From Aureimonas flava (lineage in GTDB: Bacteria; Pseudomonadota; Alphaproteobacteria; Rhizobiales; Rhizobiaceae): DNA of 64,000 bases. The position numbers were made by a program, and so were the translations under genes. The DNA is taken from assembly GCF_003583935.1 (NCBI RefSeq), contig NZ_QYRN01000005.1:186001-250000 (forward strand), in the 5' to 3' direction. Within the stretch, counting starts at the first letter, position 1. Each line of letters starts with the position of its first letter. The notes beneath the pieces are model-generated. The model saw nothing but the letters and a program-made list of their open reading frames with translations, searched no databases and was not told where the DNA came from. Positions 41,788-51,390 of the stretch are shown piece by piece.

Positions 41788-43566
41788 TCAGCGCTGGACG
41801 CGCACGCTCAGACGGAACGTGTTGGCGTCGTAGTCGAGCCCCGGCAGGGGGGAATCGAACCGGTCGTAGCGGTAGCGCGCCGTGACGGCGAGGTAGCGGC
41901 TGAGCCAGTAGGTCAGGCCGGTCTCGGCGGCGTAGAGGGCCTCGTCGCCCGCGACCGGCCCGTCGCGGAGCCCGGCCACCAGCCGGCCTTCGAGGTCGAT
42001 GCGTGCGGTGGCGCGATGGCGCAGGCCCAGCGACGCCTGGTACAGCGTCGAGGTGGACAGGCCCGTCGTGTCGGGCTCGAAGAAGGTCTCGCCGCGCAGG
42101 AGGACGTCGGTGCCCCGGCGCGGCGACCAGTTCACCTGCGCGTCCACCGTGGGGCTCGCCCGCGTCTCCAGCGCGTCGTCGTCGGGCACGTTCCAGGCGT
42201 AGCCGAGCGCCACCTCGCCCGACAGCTTCTCGCCCCAGTCGAAGCCGAGCCCGCCGCGCAGCGCCGGTATCACGCTGTCGCGCGAGGGAGACCCCGCCGC
42301 CGTCTCGTCGAACAGGCGCCGCCCCACGCTGGCCGCCACGAAGGGGCGCAGGGGCGGCGTCACGTCGTAGCCGGTGCGCAGCCCCGCGCTCCAGGTGGTG
42401 AAGCTGTCGTCTAGGCGGCGCACGGTGCCGTCGAACAGTCCGTCGTCGCGATCCTCGCGCACGGCCGACAGGTCCAGCGCGGCGTGGAGGCGCCCGACGT
42501 CGCGCGCCAGCGACGCGCCGGCGGAATAGTTGAGGATGTCGCGGTCCGACCCCTCGGCCGTGGCCGGGCCGGTGATCAGCGGGTCGTCCCGGTCGAAGCG
42601 CAGGGCGCCGCGCAGCGTGGTGGTCCAGTCGCGGTCGAGGTCGAGCCGCAGGCGCCCGTCGAGCTCGATCCGGGGAACCTCCTCCAGCGGACCGGAATCG
42701 TTGCGCCGGTAGCTCGCCAGCGCGTTGATCTCCGCCTCGTGCCGGCTCCAGTCCGACAGGAGGCGCGCCGCGGCCGTGGTCTCGGAGAACGCGCCGCGCA
42801 CGCCGTCCAGCGTGTTGGTCAGGTTGTCGGAGGCACCGAAGCTCTGCTCCAGCGAGGTGTAGAGAGCGAAGGTGCCGAGCCGGAGGCCAGGCGCGGCGAA
42901 GGGGTCGTCCTGCGCACGGGGCAGCACGCGGTCGAGGTCGTCGAGCCCGGCGGCGCCCTGGCGACCGAGCCGCGTGTCGGCGGTCGGGCTCCGCACCGGG
43001 CCCATCGCGCGGAAGAGCTGCGCGGGCGCGCCCGCCGCGGCGGCCGTCCGGCCGTCCGGCATCGCGCCGTCCTCCGCGGCGAGCGCGAGGTCTGCGGCAT
43101 CGCCCGGAGCGCCCGCCTCCTGCGCTGCGAGCCCGGCGTCGCGCGAGGCGCGCGCCGGGCGCGCACCGAGATTGACGGGCCGCGCCGGCGCGGACTGGGG
43201 AACCGACTGCGGCAGGTTCTCCCGCCGGGGCTCGGGCGGCCCGGCGAAGAGGTCCAGCGCCTCGGCGGGATCCGCCTCCGGGCGTTCGGGCAGCGCCGCG
43301 GGACGGGGTGGGGGCGCGGACGGGTCGGCGAGACCGGCCTCCGCGTCGTTGGACAGCTCGCGCAGGGCCGGGTCCAGCGGCTGCATCGCCTCGCGTTCGG
43401 AGGCGGGCGGCACCTGCGTGCGCAGGTCCGCCGTGTCGGACAGTCGCATCTCCCCGTCGCCGCGCCGGGGCGGGCGTTCCGGCAGGGCATCCTGCGCCCA
43501 AGCGGACCCGCCCGACGCGACGGTCAGAAGGAGCGAGGCGAGAAGGGGACGAAGGCTGCGCGTCAT
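41788..43566 (-). CDS. Outer-membrane beta-barrel protein
   Basis: This 592-residue protein has a signal peptide (residues 1-25, ending SAWAQ), a Pro/Ala/Arg-rich disordered periplasmic region to about residue 215, and then many alternating amphipathic strands (FALYTSLEQSFGASDN; GALRFDRDDPLITG; YQASLGLRHRATARI) ending FRLSVRVQR. The pattern is that of OMP_b-brl_2-type barrels found in polysaccharide-producing Alphaproteobacteria. The role is unknown; involvement in envelope polysaccharide export is possible because galU and kdsD flank it, but that is context only. Confidence 0.8.
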   Translation of the reverse strand: MTRSLRPLLASLLLTVASGGSAWAQDALPERPPRRGDGEMRLSDTADLRTQVPPASEREAMQPLDPALRELSNDAEAGLADPSAPPPRPAALPERPEADPAEALDLFAGPPEPRRENLPQSVPQSAPARPVNLGARPARASRDAGLAAQEAGAPGDAADLALAAEDGAMPDGRTAAAAGAPAQLFRAMGPVRSPTADTRLGRQGAAGLDDLDRVLPRAQDDPFAAPGLRLGTFALYTSLEQSFGASDNLTNTLDGVRGAFSETTAAARLLSDWSRHEAEINALASYRRNDSGPLEEVPRIELDGRLRLDLDRDWTTTLRGALRFDRDDPLITGPATAEGSDRDILNYSAGASLARDVGRLHAALDLSAVREDRDDGLFDGTVRRLDDSFTTWSAGLRTGYDVTPPLRPFVAASVGRRLFDETAAGSPSRDSVIPALRGGLGFDWGEKLSGEVALGYAWNVPDDDALETRASPTVDAQVNWSPRRGTDVLLRGETFFEPDTTGLSTSTLYQASLGLRHRATARIDLEGRLVAGLRDGPVAGDEALYAAETGLTYWLSRYLAVTARYRYDRFDSPLPGLDYDANTFRLSVRVQR

Positions 43567-43711
43567 GTCCGATCGTCTCGAGGCGCGCGGCGTGGCGGCC
43601 GGCGCAGGGCGTGCGTGCGACCATTCCTAGCGGGCGACCATGGTGCCGGGCTGACCCGCGCGGGCCTTGCGCAAGGCGGCGCTGGCGCACGCACGCGGGG
43701 GGGAGTAGAGG

Positions 43712-44716
43712 ATGCGCATGACCTCCCGCGCTCTTCCGCTCCCGTCCGCGCCCGCCCCCGGCACGCAATCCGCCATCCGCACCGTGCGCACGGAGGCGGA
43801 GGGCCTGACGCTTCTGGCCGACGCCCTGGAGAGCGAGCTCGGTGCCGCCTTCGAGCGCGTCCTCGACATCATCGCGGGCGTGCGCGGCCGCCTGGTCGTG
43901 ACGGGCATCGGCAAGAGCGGCCATGTCGGCTCGAAGATCGCCGCGACCTTCGCCTCGACGGGCACGCCGGCCTTCTTCGTCCATCCGGTGGAGGCCAACC
44001 ACGGCGACCTCGGCATGATCGGGCGCGACGACGCGGTTCTGGCCATGTCCTGGTCGGGTGAGTCGGCCGAGCTTACGGGCATCGTCTCCTATACGCGCCG
44101 CTTCCGCATTCCGCTGATCGCGGTCACCTCGCGCGAGAGCTCGGCGCTGGGCTCGGCGGCCGACGAGCGGCTCGTCCTGCCGCGCGTCGCGGAGGCCTGT
44201 CCGCACGGGCTGGCGCCCACCAGCTCCACGACGCTCCAGCTCGCGCTCGGCGATGCGCTGGCGGTGGCGCTCCTGGAGCGCAAGGGGTTCAGCCCAAGCG
44301 ACTTCCGCATCTTCCACCCCGGCGGCCAGCTCGGGGCGAGCCTGCGCCATGTCGGCGACGTGATGCACCGGGGCGAGGCGCTGCCGTTGGTGGCGAGCGG
44401 CACGAAGATGGGCGAGGCGATCCTCGCGATCTCGCGCAAGGGCTTCGGCTGCGTGGCGGTGGTGGCCGAGGACGGCCGGCTCCTCGGCATCGTCACCGAC
44501 GGCGACCTGCGACGCCACCTCGCGCCCGATCTCCTCGGGCGCACGGTGGACGAGGTGATGACCCGCGCGCCCAAGACGATCCGGCCCGACACGCTCGCGG
44601 TGAAGGCGCTGGACATCATCAACGGCGCCAACATCACCGCGCTCATGGTGGTGGAGGGCGAGCGGCCGGTGGGCATCATCCACCTGCACGATCTCCTGCG
44701 CCTCGGCGTCGCCTGA
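43712..44716 (+). CDS. kdsD: Arabinose-5-phosphate isomerase (KpsF/GutQ family)
   Basis: This 334-residue enzyme interconverts ribulose 5-phosphate and arabinose 5-phosphate, the first step to KDO of lipopolysaccharide. It has an N-terminal SIS domain (LVVTGIGKSGHVGSKIAATF; TPAFFVHPVEANHGDLGM; LAMSWSGESAEL; CPHGLAPTSSTTLQLALGDA) and two CBS domains from about residue 210 (DVMHRGEALPLV; DVMTRAPKTIRP-like EVMTRAPKTI). GGGGGGAG lies 6 bp before ATG 43712; ATG 43718 is an alternative. It is a single gene between the barrel protein and hemH. Confidence 0.94.
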   Translation: MRMTSRALPLPSAPAPGTQSAIRTVRTEAEGLTLLADALESELGAAFERVLDIIAGVRGRLVVTGIGKSGHVGSKIAATFASTGTPAFFVHPVEANHGDLGMIGRDDAVLAMSWSGESAELTGIVSYTRRFRIPLIAVTSRESSALGSAADERLVLPRVAEACPHGLAPTSSTTLQLALGDALAVALLERKGFSPSDFRIFHPGGQLGASLRHVGDVMHRGEALPLVASGTKMGEAILAISRKGFGCVAVVAEDGRLLGIVTDGDLRRHLAPDLLGRTVDEVMTRAPKTIRPDTLAVKALDIINGANITALMVVEGERPVGIIHLHDLLRLGVA

Positions 44717-44753
44717 GGCGAAGAGGCACGCCGTTGGCCGGCGCCCCAGCCGG

Positions 44754-45818
44754 TCAGCCGATCCAGCCGCCGAGCTCGCGCCGCACCATGTGCTCGATCA
44801 CGTCCATCCCGCCCTCGGAATCGTTGAGGCAGGGGATGTGGCTGAAATGCTCGCCACCGTGCTCGCGGAAGATGTCGCCCGCCTCGCCGGCGATCTCCTC
44901 CAGCGTCTCCAGGCAGTCCGAGACGAAGCCGGGGTTGAGGACGGCGATGCGCTTGATGCCCTGTTTCGCCAGGGCCTCGACGGTCTTGTCGGTGTAGGGC
45001 TGCAGCCATTCCTCCGGCCCGAAGCGCGACTGGAAGGTGGTCATGAAGCGGCCCTTCTCCCAGCCCAGGCGCTCCTCCACGAGGCGGGACGTCTTCTGGC
45101 AATGGCAATGGTAGGGGTCGCCCTTGCGGAAGTAGCTCTGTGGGATGCCGTGGTAGGAGGCGATCACGCGCTCCGGCTCGAAGGGCAGCGAGGCGAGGTG
45201 GGTCTCGATCGAGCGCGCCAGCGCCTCGATATAGACGGGCTCGTCGTGATAGGCGGGCACGGTGCGCACCGCCGGCATCCAGCGCAGGCTGGTCAGGTGC
45301 TCGAAGAACTTGTCGTTCACCGTCGCCGTGGTGGAGGCCGAGTATTGCGGGTAGAGCGGGAAGCACAGGATGCGCTCGCAGCCGCGCTCGCGCAGCGCCT
45401 CCACGCGCTCGGCGATCGATGGGCTGCCGTAGCGCATGCCCCAGTCGATCACGACATCGGCCTCGCCGGCCATACGCTTGGCCAGCTTCTCCCCTTGCGA
45501 GCGGGTGAAGGTGCGCAAGGGGCTCTCGTTGCGCTCGCGGTTCCAGATCTGCTCGTAGGCGTGGCCGGACTTCTTCGGTCGCGTGTTGAGGACGATGCCG
45601 TAGAGGATCGGATACCAGGCCGCGCGCGGCCATTCGATCACGCGCTTGTCGGACAGGAATTCCCGCAGGTACCGCCGCATCGGCTTGAAGTCGGTGCCGT
45701 CGGGCGTGCCGAGATTGACCAGGAGCACGCCCACGCGCTTCGGCTTCACCGGCGGGTGGCCGGAGGGCAGTGGGCCGATGGCCGTGGCGTCGGCGGCGGG
45801 GCGGGGGCTGGTCAGCAT
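44754..45818 (-). CDS. hemH: Ferrochelatase
   Basis: This 354-residue enzyme inserts ferrous iron into protoporphyrin IX, the last step of heme synthesis. Family landmarks are VGVLLVNLGTPDGTDFKPMR, FPLYPQYSASTTATVND, the metal-binding His in IASYHGIPQSYFRKGDPY, the CHCQKTSRL segment, and Glu in EHGGEHFSHIPCLNDS. Alphaproteobacterial HemH has this length. ATG 45818 gives a short Ala/Pro leader before the core. It is downstream of omp10 on the same strand with a 128-bp gap; heme supply links it loosely with the heme monooxygenase elsewhere in the window. Confidence 0.95.
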   Translation of the reverse strand: MLTSPRPAADATAIGPLPSGHPPVKPKRVGVLLVNLGTPDGTDFKPMRRYLREFLSDKRVIEWPRAAWYPILYGIVLNTRPKKSGHAYEQIWNRERNESPLRTFTRSQGEKLAKRMAGEADVVIDWGMRYGSPSIAERVEALRERGCERILCFPLYPQYSASTTATVNDKFFEHLTSLRWMPAVRTVPAYHDEPVYIEALARSIETHLASLPFEPERVIASYHGIPQSYFRKGDPYHCHCQKTSRLVEERLGWEKGRFMTTFQSRFGPEEWLQPYTDKTVEALAKQGIKRIAVLNPGFVSDCLETLEEIAGEAGDIFREHGGEHFSHIPCLNDSEGGMDVIEHMVRRELGGWIG

Positions 45819-45946
45819 GGGCGCAGGGATTCGCTCGGGTGGGCCGGAAGCGGCTGCGGCGGCGGACGCATGGGCCCGCCGCCGCAACCGGATATGGACA
45901 AAAGGCCCCGCGCGGGCAAGCGGACAAAGCGTCCGCCGCCTCGCGG

Positions 45947-46324
45947 TCAGGCCCGGCGCGAGAACTCGAAGCGGCTGCCGTTGGCGTCGACGCAGGCCAG
46001 CCGGTCCGCCGCCATCTGATTGCAGTTCACCGACATCTGCTGGTTGCGCGAGCGCGACCTGTAGATGATGCTCGCCTGGCTCGCGCCCATCTTGGTGTAG
46101 TTGCCCTCGGCCAGCACGGCGCCGGTCGCCGCCTCGCGCGAGGTGAAACGCCCGCCCGCGAAGGTCGCGGTGTAGGCCACGGGACCGCCCACCGACGACC
46201 ACTCGCCCTCCAGGCCCGTGGCGCGGGGCGCCGCCGCCATCTGGGGGGGAGGGGCCATGCTCTGGCAGGCGGACAGGGCGAGAAGCGCCGCCGCGAGCGG
46301 AAGGACGGTGGAAAGCGAACGCAT
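45947..46324 (-). CDS. omp10: Omp10-type outer-membrane lipoprotein
   Basis: This 125-residue lipoprotein has a lipobox LLALSACQS with acylated Cys20. The mature part matches Brucella Omp10 in pattern: LEGEWSSVGG, FAGGRFTSREAATGAVLAEG then NYTKMG, SIIYRSRSRNQQMSVNC, LACVDANGSRFEFSR. Two mature cysteines (in VNC and LAC) probably form a disulfide. Related proteins resemble small beta-barrel protease inhibitors (Inh-like). It is a surface or periplasmic-face envelope protein of unknown role. Confidence 0.82.
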   Translation of the reverse strand: MRSLSTVLPLAAALLALSACQSMAPPPQMAAAPRATGLEGEWSSVGGPVAYTATFAGGRFTSREAATGAVLAEGNYTKMGASQASIIYRSRSRNQQMSVNCNQMAADRLACVDANGSRFEFSRRA

Positions 46325-46411
46325 CGGCGACTCCGGGGCACGGACGGATGAAGTTGAAGGGAAGTCTAGGGCAGAAGCCGTACCGAGTCATGGTCGCGGC
46401 GCCGGCTTTCC

Positions 46412-46888
46412 TCAGCCGCGCGAGAGCGAACCCGCGAAGGCTTCCTCGCGCTTGGGCGCGATCACCGAATGGATGGTGCCGATCGTCTCGATGGATCGGA
46501 TGCGCCCGTCGGTGGTGAAGGCGAACCAGTACACGGTGCTGCCGGTGACCAGCGATCCGTCGGTCTCGTCCTGGCGCGTCCAGTCGCAGCGGCTGGCGCC
46601 CTCGTCGTCCTCCACCACGATGCCGCGCAGCTTGTAGGAGATGTAGGTCGCCCGGCGCAGCAGCTCGTTGAGGAACGACTTGGCCTCGTCCTCGCCCTGC
46701 AGGCGGTACTCGCCTTCCATCCGGTTGAACCAGGGCGCGTCGATGATGCCGGCGTTGTTCCGGTTGGAGAACACGGCGCCCGGAGCGAAATGGCGCGCGA
46801 TCGATCCGACGGAGCCGGCCATGGCCGCGTCCATGATCTCGCGTATGATGCTGTGCTTACGTTGGGCTTCGGTAAGAAACTCGCCCAT
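46412..46888 (-). CDS. SnoaL/NTF2-like domain protein
   Basis: This 158-residue soluble protein has an NTF2-like cone fold pattern: helices at the N-terminus (AQRKHSIIREIMDAAMAGSV), a conserved HFAPGAVFSNRN turn, then alternating strands (YISYKLRGIVVEDDEGASRC; VTGSTVYWFAFTTDGRIRSI). SnoaL-like members include isomerases and binding proteins; catalytic residues are not recognisable here. It is co-directional with omp10 but 87 bp away. A terminator separates it from homospermidine synthase upstream. Confidence 0.72.
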   Translation of the reverse strand: MGEFLTEAQRKHSIIREIMDAAMAGSVGSIARHFAPGAVFSNRNNAGIIDAPWFNRMEGEYRLQGEDEAKSFLNELLRRATYISYKLRGIVVEDDEGASRCDWTRQDETDGSLVTGSTVYWFAFTTDGRIRSIETIGTIHSVIAPKREEAFAGSLSRG

Positions 46889-46963
46889 CAGTCACTCCTC
46901 AAGTGCATCAAGCACTTGCGACGCAATGTTAGGGCGGGGAAAACGCATCGCCAGCGTCCAACG

Positions 46964-46992
46964 AAAAAGCCGCAGGTCATCCTGCGGCTTTT
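46964..46992. terminator. Rho-independent terminator of hss
   Basis: AAAAGCCGCAGG (46965-46976), loop TCAT, and CCTGCGGCTTTT (46981-46992) form a perfect 12-bp hairpin. On the minus strand it ends in a T-run 27 bp after the homospermidine synthase stop; it can also act on the plus strand. Confidence 0.9.
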
Positions 46993-47018
46993 CCACTGCT
47001 GAGTATGGTCTCCTGACC

Positions 47019-48464
47019 TTAGCGGACGAGGATGTTCCGGAACTGCCAGGGATCCTTTTCGTCCAGATCCTCAGGGAAGAGGCCGGGACGGTCGGTCAGC
47101 GGGGTCCAGTCGGTGTAGTAGCCCTTCACCGGTCCGAGATAGGGGCGCTGCACCTCGAGGCAGCGGCGGTAGTCCATCTCGTCGGCCTCGACGATGCCCG
47201 CTTCCGGGTTCTCCAGCGCCCAGACCATGCCGGCCAGGACGGCCGAGGTGACCTGGAGGCCCGTGGCGTTCTGGTAGGGCGCGATGCGGCGGGTTTCCTC
47301 GAGGCTGAGCTGCGAGCCGTACCAGTAGGCGTTCTTCGCGTGGCCGTAGAGGAGGACGCCCAGCTCGTCGATGCCCTCGACCAGCTCGTTCTCGTCGAGC
47401 ACGTGGTGCTCGGGCTGGATCTTGCCGGCCGCGCCGAACAGCTCGTGCAGCGACAGGACGGCGTCGTTGGCCGGGTGGTAGGCATAGTGGACGGTGGGGC
47501 GATAGGTCACCTCGTCGTCCTTGTTGCGGTGGGTGAAGTAGTCGGCGATCGAGATGGACTCGTTGTGCGTCACCAGGAAGCCGTACTGGGGGCCCGGCGT
47601 CGGGCACCAGGTGCGCACGCGCGTGTTGGCGCCCGGCTGCTCCAGGTAGATCGCCGCCTGGCAGCCCTTCTTGTGCGTCTTGGCGTTCTTGGGCATCCAG
47701 GTCTCGTGCGTGCCCCAGCCGAGCTCGGCCGGCTGCATGCCCTCCGAGAGGAAGCCCTCGACCGACCAGGTGTTCCAGAACACGTTGCGGGGCTTGGGCC
47801 GCGTGGCGACCTGCGTGTCGCGCTCGGCGATGTGCACGCCCTTGACGCCCGCCTTCTTCATCAGCTTGGCCCAGCCCTCGCGGTCGTCCGGGCCCGGCTC
47901 CTCGAAGTCCATGTTGGTGTCGCGCGCGATGTCGACCAGCGCCTGCTTGACGAACCAGGACACCATGCCCGGATTGGCGCCGCAGGTGGAGACCGCCGTG
48001 GTGCCGCCGGGATGCTTGCGCTTCTCCTTGCGCAGGGTCTCGCGCAGCGCATAGTTCGTGCGGTCGGCGTTCGACATGTTCTCGTCGAAGTAGAAGCCGA
48101 GCCAGGGCTCGACCACCGTGTCGATGTAGAGGACGCCGAGCTCGCGGCACAGGCGCATCAGGTCCACCGACCCGGTGTCGACCGACAGGTTGACGCAGAA
48201 GCCCTGGCCGCCGCCCTCGGTCAGAAGCGGGGTGAGAAGCTCGCGGTAGTTCTGCCGCGTCACGCCTTCCTGGATGAAGCGGATGCCGCGCTCGTCCAGA
48301 AGGTGCCGGCTCGTGTCGCGCGGGTCGATCACGGTGAACCGCGACCGGTCGTAGCGGAAGTGGCGCTCGATCAGGGGCAGGGTGCCGCGCCCGATGGAAC
48401 CGAAGCCGATCATCACGATCGGGCCGGTGATCTCGGCGTGGACCGGGAAGTTCTCGTCTGCCAT
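47019..48464 (-). CDS. hss: Homospermidine synthase
   Basis: This 481-residue NAD-dependent enzyme makes homospermidine from putrescine units, the main long polyamine of many rhizobia. The N-terminal Rossmann motif is IVMIGFGSIGRGTLPLIER, followed by VLYIDTVVEPWLGFYFDE, TCGANPGMVSWFVKQAL, NVFWNTWSVEGFLSEGMQP and HAYHPANDAV-like YAYHPANDAVLSLHE. Length and motifs match bacterial HSS. AAAGGG precedes ATG 48464. It is a single-gene unit with its own terminator. A TTGACA (minus strand, 48523-48518) is about 55 bp upstream and may be its -35 box. Confidence 0.95.
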   Translation of the reverse strand: MADENFPVHAEITGPIVMIGFGSIGRGTLPLIERHFRYDRSRFTVIDPRDTSRHLLDERGIRFIQEGVTRQNYRELLTPLLTEGGGQGFCVNLSVDTGSVDLMRLCRELGVLYIDTVVEPWLGFYFDENMSNADRTNYALRETLRKEKRKHPGGTTAVSTCGANPGMVSWFVKQALVDIARDTNMDFEEPGPDDREGWAKLMKKAGVKGVHIAERDTQVATRPKPRNVFWNTWSVEGFLSEGMQPAELGWGTHETWMPKNAKTHKKGCQAAIYLEQPGANTRVRTWCPTPGPQYGFLVTHNESISIADYFTHRNKDDEVTYRPTVHYAYHPANDAVLSLHELFGAAGKIQPEHHVLDENELVEGIDELGVLLYGHAKNAYWYGSQLSLEETRRIAPYQNATGLQVTSAVLAGMVWALENPEAGIVEADEMDYRRCLEVQRPYLGPVKGYYTDWTPLTDRPGLFPEDLDEKDPWQFRNILVR

Positions 48465-48581
48465 GGGGTCCCTTTCGGTCTGGACGTGTCTGGAAGCGCC
48501 GGGCTAGAGCAAGACGCTGTCAAATAAAAGGGGCTTGCTGCCCGGTCGGGCCCTGGCGCCCGCCCCGCGCGCGCCGATCCG

Positions 48582-49553
48582 ATGGACCTTCCTCTCCCCC
48601 TTCGCGCCGCGATCGAGGCGGAACTCGCCGGAACGCCGTCGTCCGACCTCCAGAGGGCGGGCGAAACGCTGTCGACGCGCTACCGCGCCGAGACGCGCGA
48701 CGGACGTCTCCACCTGTCGGACGACCTCTTCGCCAAGGCCTATGCCGCCGCGCGCCTCCCGGCGACCTACGCGGCCCTGCGCGCATGCCTCGACGCGGTG
48801 TCGGAGGCATTCCCCGCCTTCGCCCCGTCGAGCCTTCTCGACGTGGGGGCGGGGCCCGGAACGGCGCTCTGGGCGGGCGCCGACGCCTATTCCTCGCTCG
48901 CCGGGGCGACGTTGCTGGAGGCCTCCGACCCGATCCGACGGCTCGGGGAGCGGCTCGGCGAGGGGGCGTTCGGCTTCCGGCCCGAATGGCAGGCGGGCGA
49001 TCTCTCCGGCGGGCTCGAGGGGCTCGCCGCCGCCGACCTCGTGACCCTGAGCTATGTCCTGGACGAGATAGAACCGGGAGCGATCGCGCCGCTCGCCGAG
49101 GCGCTCTGGGCGCGCACGCGCGGCGTCCTTCTGGTGGTGGAACCCGGCACACCGGCCGGCTGGCGGCGTATCCTGGCGGTACGCGACCGGCTGGTGGCGG
49201 CGGGCGCGCGCGTCGTCGCCCCGTGCCCGCACGCGGCGGCCTGCCCGGTCCAGGCGCCCGACTGGTGCCATTTCGCCCGGCGCCTGCCGCGCTCGCGCCT
49301 CCACCTTCGGGCCAAGGAGGCGGAGGTGCCGTTCGAGGACGAAAAGTTCGCCTATGTCGCCCTGACGCGCGGCGAGCCGGGCGGCGAAGCCTTCGCCCGC
49401 GTGCTCGCGCCGCCGCGCGCCGGCAGCGGCAAGGTGCGCGTGAGGCTGTGCCGGTCGGACGGCACGGCCGTGGAACGGCTCGTCACCAAGCGCGACGGCG
49501 AGGCGTTCCGCCGGGCGCGACGGGCCGACTGGGGCGACCGCCTGCCCTGCTGA
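48582..49553 (+). CDS. Rsm22-family small-ribosomal-subunit methyltransferase-like protein
   Basis: This 323-residue class I methyltransferase-fold protein has SAM motif I LDVGAGPG (residues 86-93) and post-I acidic LLEASDP. A cysteine set in the C-terminal part, Cys215 and Cys221 (APCPHAAACP) with Cys229 (DWCHF) and a later Cys in VRLCRSDG, resembles the iron-sulfur site known in the mitochondrial relative METTL17. Rsm22 proteins act in small-subunit assembly; the bacterial role is inferred. It is divergent from hss and converges with pepF (7-bp gap). Confidence 0.85.
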   Translation: MDLPLPLRAAIEAELAGTPSSDLQRAGETLSTRYRAETRDGRLHLSDDLFAKAYAAARLPATYAALRACLDAVSEAFPAFAPSSLLDVGAGPGTALWAGADAYSSLAGATLLEASDPIRRLGERLGEGAFGFRPEWQAGDLSGGLEGLAAADLVTLSYVLDEIEPGAIAPLAEALWARTRGVLLVVEPGTPAGWRRILAVRDRLVAAGARVVAPCPHAAACPVQAPDWCHFARRLPRSRLHLRAKEAEVPFEDEKFAYVALTRGEPGGEAFARVLAPPRAGSGKVRVRLCRSDGTAVERLVTKRDGEAFRRARRADWGDRLPC

Positions 49554-49560
49554 GCGCCGG

Positions 49561-51390
49561 TCAGGCCGGCTGGTCCATCGCCTCCAGCTCGTCGATCAGC
49601 CCCGAGATCATCGCCAGTCCCCGGCTCCAGAAGGCGGGGTCGGCGGCGTCGAGGCCGAAGGGGCGCAGGAGCTCGGAATGGTGCTGGGTACCGCCCGCCC
49701 GCAGCATCGCGAAATACTTCTCCTGGAAGCCGTCCTCCGCCTTCTCGTAGACGGCGTAGAGCGAGTTCACCAGGCAGTCGCCGAACGCGTAGGCGTAGAC
49801 GTAGAAGGGCGAGTGGATGAAGTGCGGGATGTAGGTCCAGAAGGTCTCGTAGCCTTCGCCGAGGCGCACGGCCGGGCCGAGGCTGCGCGCCTGCACCGCC
49901 ATCCAGATCTCGCCGATGCGCTCGGCCGTCAGCTCGCCCCGGCGGCGCTCGGTGTGGATCTCGCGCTCGAACTCGTAGAAGGCGATCTGCCGGATCACCG
50001 TGTTGATCATGTCCTCCACCTTGGAGGCGATCAGGGTGCGCCGCTCGGCGGGCGTGGCGGCGCGCTCCAGCAGCGAACGGAAGGTCAGCATCTCGCCGAA
50101 CACGGAGGCGGTTTCCGCCAGCGTCAGCGGCGTCGACGCCATCAGCGCGCCCTGGTCGGCCGCCAGGACCTGGTGCACCCCGTGGCCGAGCTCGTGCGCC
50201 AGGGTCATCACGTCGCGCGGCTTGCCGAGATAGTTGACGAGCACATAGGGATGCGCGCTCGGCACGGTGGGGTGGGCGAAGGCGCCCGGTGCCTTGCCGG
50301 GCCGCACGCTCGCGTCGATCCAGCCGCGCTCGAAGAAGCGGCCGGCGATCTCCGCCATGTCGGGCGCAAAGCCGCGATAGGCCGAGAGCACGGTCTCGCG
50401 CGCCTCGTCCCAGCCGATGTCGCGGCGCGAGGCGCCGGGCAGGGGGGCGTTGCGGTCGTAGAACTCCAGCGCGTCGAGGCCGAGCCAGCGGGCCTTGAGG
50501 GCGTAGTAGCGATGGGCGATCGCGGGGTAGGCGTCGGACACGGCCTCCGCCAGCGCGTCCACGACCTCGCGCTCCACGCGGTTGGCGAGGTGGCGGGAGT
50601 CGGCGACGTCCTCGAAGCCGCGCCAGCGGTCGGATATCTCCTTGTCCTTGGCCAGCGTGTTGGTGACCAGCGCGAAGGTGCGCAGGTTGCGCCGGAAGAC
50701 GAGGCTGAGCGCGGCGCCCGCCTCGGCTCGCCTCGTGCGGTCGGGGTCCTGGAGACGGTTCAGCGTCTCCTCCAGCGCCAGTTCCTCGCCGCCCACCTCG
50801 AAGCGCAGCGCGGTCATGGTCTCGTCGAACAGCCGGTTCCAGGCGCCGTGGCCGGTGACCGACTTCTCCAGGAACAGCTCCTCCACCCGGTCCTCGAGCT
50901 GGAACGGCTTGTCGCGGCGCAGATCGACCACCCAGGGGCGGTAGTGCGCCAGCGCCGCGTCGCGCTCCATGGCGGCGTCCACCACGCCCTCGTCGATCCG
51001 GTTCAGTTCCAGCGCGAAGAACAGGAGCAGCGAGGAGATGTCGGTGACGCGCGCCTGCATGTCGCCGTAGAACTTGGCGTTGGCGGGCGAGGCCGTGTCG
51101 CCGGAATAGAGGAGCCCGGCATAGGAGACGAGCCGGCCGAGCCCTTCCTCGATCGCCTCGAACTCGGCGATCGCCGCGCCCAGCCCGTCCTCGCCGGTGG
51201 CGCCAGCCGCCTCGGCCAGCCGCCCCTTCCAGCGGGCCTGGAAGGCGCCGGCCCGCTGCGCCGCCTCGTCGAGGTCGCGCGCGATCTCGGGCGCATCGAT
51301 GCCGGAATAGAGGTCGGCGAGGTTCCATTCGGGCAGGGCCCCGGCATCGGCGGGCGCGGTGCGCGGGGCGGTCGGCTGGACGGAACTCAT
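49561..51390 (-). CDS. pepF: M3 family oligoendopeptidase F
   Basis: This 609-residue cytosolic zinc peptidase of the M3B family (PepF) has the thimet-type zinc site MTLAHELGHGVHQVLA (HExxH) and the third-ligand helix TLAETASVFGEMLTF. The N-terminal helical domain starts WNLADLYSGIDAPEI and carries the LLYSGDTASPANAKFYGDM segment. It degrades short peptides of about 7-17 residues inside the cell. The ATG at 51390 precedes a Pro/Ala leader of 20 residues. It is a single gene. Confidence 0.94.
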   Translation of the reverse strand: MSSVQPTAPRTAPADAGALPEWNLADLYSGIDAPEIARDLDEAAQRAGAFQARWKGRLAEAAGATGEDGLGAAIAEFEAIEEGLGRLVSYAGLLYSGDTASPANAKFYGDMQARVTDISSLLLFFALELNRIDEGVVDAAMERDAALAHYRPWVVDLRRDKPFQLEDRVEELFLEKSVTGHGAWNRLFDETMTALRFEVGGEELALEETLNRLQDPDRTRRAEAGAALSLVFRRNLRTFALVTNTLAKDKEISDRWRGFEDVADSRHLANRVEREVVDALAEAVSDAYPAIAHRYYALKARWLGLDALEFYDRNAPLPGASRRDIGWDEARETVLSAYRGFAPDMAEIAGRFFERGWIDASVRPGKAPGAFAHPTVPSAHPYVLVNYLGKPRDVMTLAHELGHGVHQVLAADQGALMASTPLTLAETASVFGEMLTFRSLLERAATPAERRTLIASKVEDMINTVIRQIAFYEFEREIHTERRRGELTAERIGEIWMAVQARSLGPAVRLGEGYETFWTYIPHFIHSPFYVYAYAFGDCLVNSLYAVYEKAEDGFQEKYFAMLRAGGTQHHSELLRPFGLDAADPAFWSRGLAMISGLIDELEAMDQPA